From positions 11,616,660-11,680,659 of the forward strand of contig CM053260.1 in the NCBI GenBank assembly GCA_028583405.1: a stretch of 64,000 nt of DNA, written 5' to 3'. Under the pieces are notes generated by a model. The model was not told the origin of the DNA and ran no database searches. It saw only the letters and a program-made list of their open reading frames with translations. The translations under genes were made by a program, and so were the position numbers. Position 1 is the first letter of the stretch. Every line of letters starts with the position of its first letter. Source of the DNA: Pogonophryne albipinna. Lineage: Eukaryota > Chordata > Actinopteri > Perciformes > Artedidraconidae. Below, one piece after another: positions 59,386-64,000 of the stretch.

Positions 59386-60681
59386 AGAACACTTCTTGTT
59401 TGTGATTGGACAGAGCCAGCCAGAGAAGCACTGCTGTGATTGGTTGTTTTTGCTGCCAGTCAAGAAATGACGCTTCGTGATTGGTCAACAACCGACAGCG
59501 AAATATGTCCCAACACATCAGCCGTTAGCACCATGGATGTATAATAAGAATAAGAGTTTAGCCTGATGGGTCCGATTCCATTCAGAAAACACGCATTTTA
59601 AAAGCTTTTCGCCTGCCGTCTTATCTGCAGACTTGTCAAAGCGTTAATTCATGGTTTTTACTAACCGTTATCAGTATGTAGTTACTTCGGCATCACTTTG
59701 AAACGTGTATTACAATTAAATCACGGTCAAATATGTTCATTTTGTTGTAGTTGGTATCTCCCATAGGATTTACATGGAGATACGCCCCGCCCCCTCTCCA
59801 GCGCCTCTTGTTTGAATGACAGGAGAAAACACAGCTGACAGCCGCGGTGAAACCATAGACTGTATATATAAATGGACGTAGTGTCCGTGACGTCACCCAT
59901 AGGATTCTGCAGAGTTGCCGTGAAGCCCTTAGTAGGCGGAGTCGGCCACTAACGGCTCGACTGTGACGTCAGAGTCTAATCCCGCCTGCTCCAAATAAGG
60001 GCAAAGAGACAGAGCCGAGGCGGGACCTGCTGCCTCCGAACTGGAAGTAAACAGAGCTAGCTCAGGCTAAGAAGCTAAGCTAACATGAAATACATGCATA
60101 CCAAGTTACTGCTAACAGTGTAGTTCCCCTATATAAACGTTACATTCATAATCAAATGAGACAATCTGCAAGAGAATTAGCTATATTTTGTTATTCTTAA
60201 TGCTTGTCATTCACACGTTGAGAAAAGACGGACTCCACCGCCCGGACCTAACGGAGCCGCAGTGGGCTAGCTCCGGGACGCCGGCTGGAGCTAGCCCCCT
60301 GCGGCTCCGTTAGCTCCGGCGGCCACCACTGGGATAATTGGGTCCCCTATTAACATTTGCTCCCGTTTAGCATTATGGGCGTCATAGCCATAGACTATAA
60401 AAGTCTTACCCAAGGCTGAATCATAAACTAAAATGTATATGTATGCATAAAGGGTTACGTTCTTAGCTGGCTAATAAGTAACAAGCTAAGCTACCAAGCA
60501 CACAAACACCTGCGAACGGGGTTAACATGTATAATATTATCATTTTAGACTTCTTGGAAGTTCTGTTAGTACATTCAAGCGCACAGCACGACATTTTAAT
60601 TGTCTGGTATTTGTAACAATATTCCCTAAAAGGCACAATCACCACGAACACGGCTAAAGCTAAAGGGTCAAGTACAGTACT
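59386..60681. other. Interior of the inverted-repeat element
   Basis: CCAAT-rich arm sequence to about 59840, then a stretch with CATAGACTGTATATATAAAT and repeated GACGTCA motifs, and a local GC-rich palindrome around 60255-60315 (GGCTAGCTCC ... GGAGCTAGCC and GCGGCTCCGTTAGCTCCG). No gene is recognised. Confidence 0.5.
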
Positions 60682-60914
60682 ATGACTAATAGTGATGGGT
60701 CGTTCGCGAACGATTCGTTCTTTTTGAACGAATCTTTGAAGTGAACGAGATGAACTGATTCCTCCCACAAAACGATTTGTTTGTTTGTGTCGCCGCCTTC
60801 CGCCAAAAGCTAAAGAGAAGCTGTTCGCGAACGACGAACTTAAAGAACTGGCGGAAACCGTTCTGAACTGTTTCCTACAGTGTACTGTAATCAGAGCCCT
60901 CTCACCTGAGCTCT

Positions 60915-60978
<64 letters not shown>
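60915..60978 (+). repeat. (CA)n microsatellite
   Basis: About 31 uninterrupted CA units inside the hAT element. Confidence 0.97.
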
Positions 60979-60980
<2 letters not shown>

Positions 60981-61017
60981 CCTCAACCTGTCCGCAATAA
61001 AGCAGACGGATACCGGA

Positions 61018-61560
61018 ACCGTAGCGTCCAGCTAGCTTAGCGATAAATACACACATCGTTGTATTCTCCTCCCCCTGTCGGCACTTAAAGCTTCAGAGGG
61101 CGGATAGCTGGGCTCCGTAGCGTCCAGCTAGCTTAGCGATAAATACACACAGCGTTGTATTCTCCTCCCCCTGTCGGCCCTAAAAGCTTCAGATGGTGGA
61201 TACCTGAGCTCCATAGCGTCCCGCTAATGTGAAATACACACACACAGCGTTAGCGGGACATTCTCCTCTCCCTGTCGGCCCTAAAAGCTTCAGAGGGCGG
61301 ATAGCTGGGCTCCGTAGCGTCCAGCTAGCTTAGCCGCTAGCTTAGCGATAAATACACACAGCGTTGTATTCTCCTCCCCCTGTCGGCCCTAAAAGCTTCA
61401 GATGGCGGATACCTGAGCTCCATAGTGTCCCGCTAATGTGAAACACACACACACAGCGTTAGCGGGACATTCTCCTGTCCCTGTCGGCCCTAAAAGCTTC
61501 AGAGGGCGGATAGCTGGGCTCCGTAGCGTCCAGCTAGCTTAGCCGCTAGCTAAAGGTAAA
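61018..61560 (+). repeat. Tandem ~100-bp repeats, two alternating types
   Basis: Units start CCGTAGCGTCCAGCTAGCTT (about 61018, 61115, 61312, 61523) or CCATAGCGTCCCGCTAATGT (about 61211, 61419), and each runs through TCTCCTCCCCCTGTCGGC..TAAAAGCTTCAGA. The last A,B pairing (about 61312-61560) repeats the earlier one, so pairs were duplicated together. Confidence 0.88.
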
Positions 61561-62082
61561 CATAGATGGGTACATACTATAGAATATGAATAAATCGTCA
61601 CCGATGTAGAGGATATTTTTTTTTTATTCACTTTGAACTCGGCCAAATGGAGTTTAATGCTTTGGGATTTAAATTAGGCCACATAGTACGTGCATGGGTT
61701 TGAAAGTATAACGTGCTAGCCTGCTGTAATACATCGACATGGGGTCAGGCACACATTTATGAGAGATTTAACAATGGCCAATTATATTTCTTAAATAATA
61801 TGTAGCCTATTCCCAGAGCATAATTCATGGGGCAACAAGGTGAGGTGTAAAATGTGTTTTAATATAATACATGTTACGCCAGCAAACTTCTTGTACGGAC
61901 TTCGGCAGTAGTGAAGACTCACTGAACGAATTAAGTACAAAGACGAATCGTTCGCGAACGTGCAAATCACCAGAAGTCGTTCGCGAACCGGTGAACGAAT
62001 CAGTGAACGAATCTTTCAAGTGAACTGAATCAAAAGATTCGTGTCCCCGAAGGGAATCGGAATTCCCATCACTAATGACTAA

Positions 62083-62980
62083 CTAACGTTGTAGCCTCTA
62101 TGGTTGTAGCCTAGCAGAGTGGACAAGTTGCTGTTAGCTGACAGTGAGGCATGTACGTGTCCATCAAAGTGACCACGCCCTAATTTATGCTAAAACTTTA
62201 AGACCTAATATAAATAAAAGGGTCGTGTTAGAAAACAATTCACTCACAGATTCATAATCATGAAGGTGGAATCTAACTATATCGATAATAATATTTGTTG
62301 CATCCATTGGTAGAAACATGTTTTTTTCTGCTGGAAAGTTGGGCATTTTAACATGGGGGTCTATGGAAATTGCTCCTTTCTGCAGCCAGTCCCTAGCGGC
62401 CCATGTATGAACTGCAGTGTGTGGCACTTCCATATTGACGTCCCGGCTGTTCCCCAGAGTTTGCCGCTTGGGTGAAACTCGAGCGATTAGAGCGATGCGA
62501 ATATTGGGTGGTCTACCATATTATTTACATGGAGATAAGCCCCTTAAAAACCATGAATTAATAAAGCATTAATTCTGTGTTTACTCCTGTCTTTCAAACA
62601 AGACGCTGGAGAGGGGGCGGGCCGTATCTCCATGTAAATCCTATCGGAATCGGATCGATCAGGCTAAACTAACCTGTAGCTGCTCCGTCCACACTCACAA
62701 CAACGTCATACAGACATAAATAAAGCAGCGACTGTATTCGAAATGACATAGACAGTCTGTGTTTTGTATATGTTTAACTTTTGTCCAGTTTCTGAACAGA
62801 TATGAGGAGCTGTGAGCTCTGAGTGTGTGCTAACAGCTAATGGCTGATGTGTTGGGCCAATCACGCAGCGTCATTTCTTGACTGGCAGCAAAAACAACCA
62901 ATCACAGCAGTGCTTCTATGGCTGGCTCTGTCCAATCACAAACAAGAAGTGTTCTCCCTAAGGAATACCCTTTCCGTCCA
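62083..62980. other. Right-hand interior of the inverted-repeat element
   Basis: Noncoding. It contains the partner of the left arm (about 62575-62965) and an extra inverted copy of the ACATGGAGATA block (62528-62540). No gene is recognised. Confidence 0.5.
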
Positions 62981-62983
62981 ATG

Positions 62984-63717
62984 TGAAATGCTGTGGTGTT
63001 TTCTGAAATGCTGTTGTGTTTTCTGAAATGCTGTTGTGTTTTCTGAAATGCTGTGGTGTTTTCTGAAATGCTGTTGTGTTTTCTGAAATGCTGTGGCGTT
63101 TGGTGAAATGCTGTTGTGTTTTCTGAAATGCTGTGGCGTTTTCTGAAATGCTGTTGTGTTTTCTGAAATGCTGTTGTGTTTTGTGAAATGCTGTGGCGTT
63201 TTCTGAAATGCTGTTGTGTTTTCTGAAATGCTGTGGCGTTTTCTGAAATGCTGTTGTGTTTTCTGAAATGCTGTTGTGTTTTCTGAAATGCTGTGGCGTT
63301 TTCTGAAATGCTGTTGTGTTTTCTGAAATGCTGTTGTGTTTTCTGAAATGCTGTTGTGTTTTGTGAAATGCTGCGGCGTTTTGTGAAATGCTGCTGCGTT
63401 TTGTGAAATGCTGTTGTGTTTTCTGAAATGCTGTAGCGTTTTGTGAAATGCTGTGGCGTTTTGTGAAATGCTGTGGCGTTTTGTGAAATGCTGTTGTGTT
63501 TTCTGAAATGCTGTTGTGTTTTGTGAAATGCTGTGGCGTTTTGTGAAATGCTGTTGTGTTTTCTGAAATGCTGTTGTGTTTTGTGAAATGCTGTGGCGTT
63601 TTGTGAAATGCTGTTGTGTTTTCTGAAATGCTGTAGCGTTTTGTGAAATGCTGTTGTGTTTTCTGAAATGCTGTAGCGTTTTGTGAAATGCTGTTGTGTT
63701 TTCTGAAATGCTGTAGT
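62984..63717 (-). repeat. 20-bp minisatellite, right arm (~36 units)
   Basis: The same unit as at 57284-57635 in reverse complement (GAAATGCTGTGGTGTTTTCT type), about twice as many copies, with ordered runs of variants. Confidence 0.97.
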
Positions 63718-63747
63718 GTCTTGCACTTCAGGGCCACCGTAGTAACA

Positions 63748-64000
63748 TGTACAACGTAGTGTGATAGAAACTAGATACAAGTGTACAATTATATATGAGT
63801 GACTTATAGATTATTGTTACAATATTACAATTGTCAAACTTTTAAAATGGTCAAATTTGATTATTTTAGTTTAATCTGTTTCATTGAAAAATTACATCAA
63901 GTTGCCTGACATTTTCTATTAAAGGTGGGTAGGTAATTCACTTCAGAAACACTTTTTGTTATATTCCATGGAATGCTTAACATCCCGATAGCAATGAATA
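63748..64000. other. Flank after the inverted-repeat element
   Basis: AT-rich; nothing recognised. Confidence 0.35.

Larger units (their letters stand above)
60690..62074. mobile_element. Non-autonomous hAT element with internal tandem repeats
   Basis: Ends TAGTGATGGG and CCCATCACTA, with a perfect 8-bp duplication ATGACTAA (60682-60689 and 62075-62082). Multiple GTTCGCGAAC and GTGAACGAATC motifs lie near both ends, in opposite orientations. A CA tract and a ~100-bp tandem array fill the middle. No transposase. Confidence 0.92.
57256..63741. mobile_element. 6.5-kb inverted-repeat element with minisatellite arms
   Basis: Ends are TACGGTGGCCCTGAAGTGCA and its reverse complement, flanked by GTAACA (57250-57255 and 63742-63747). 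Just inside each end is a 20-bp minisatellite, in opposite orientation on the two sides, followed by a shared CGGAAAGGGTATTCCTT block. The pairing continues inward: 59386-59500 with 62850-62960, and about 59755-59835 with 62575-62650. Two hAT elements are nested inside (57663-59377 and 60690-62074). No transposase of its own is recognised. The 6-bp duplication does not settle the superfamily; an imperfect 8-bp reading is also possible. Confidence 0.82.

Noticed and set aside
62984..63717. Regular 20-bp repeats resembling a CRISPR array
   Set aside because: Units abut without unique spacers, the genome is a vertebrate, and no cas genes exist. It is a minisatellite.

Overview
This window looks like teleost fish nuclear DNA. 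It holds four spliced vertebrate genes with GT-AG introns, dense cut-and-paste transposons typical of fish (hAT, piggyBac, Tc1), BEL/Pao and DIRS retroelement remains, long dinucleotide tracts, and recurrent fish SINE-like tails. The species cannot be named from the sequence alone.

Layout. 1-1031 (+) is the 3' part of trub2 (mitochondrial pseudouridine synthase family). 1.57-28.3 kb is a transposon-filled interval. It contains two copies of a ~1.06 kb inverted-repeat element, and a BEL/Pao retrotransposon (3477-14870) that hosts one of those copies. That copy is itself split by a 4.4 kb palindromic piggyBac-type element, and a hAT sits in the BEL 3' LTR. Further along are a second piggyBac derivative (16924-19510), a 3.1 kb hAT with a fold-back core (19659-22721), hAT transposase debris, a DIRS tyrosine-recombinase fragment with duplicated ends (25.75-27.65 kb) and a solo LTR (27969-28276). 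29071-33580 (+) is an intact-looking eight-exon choline transporter paralogue (SLC5A7-like). 34550-51785 (-) is a giant Rab44-like gene. Its 3939-codon exon carries about seven nearly identical 405-residue repeats, followed by small exons for a C-terminal Rab GTPase. 52869-56019 (-) is the SR splicing factor srsf3, with a probable poison exon and a GC-AG intron. 57256-63741 is a 6.5 kb inverted-repeat element whose arms carry 20-bp minisatellites and which hosts two hAT insertions.

The genes do not form a pathway. srsf3 and rab44 lie next to each other in the same orientation, as in the human SRSF3-CDKN1A-RAB44 block recalled from general knowledge, but no cdkn1a is visible between them. The two most notable features are the homogenised tandem-repeat exon of rab44 and the set of transposons whose own arms contain long palindromes, tandem repeats or minisatellites. 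Many insertions can be dated relative to each other because their target-site duplications are intact.
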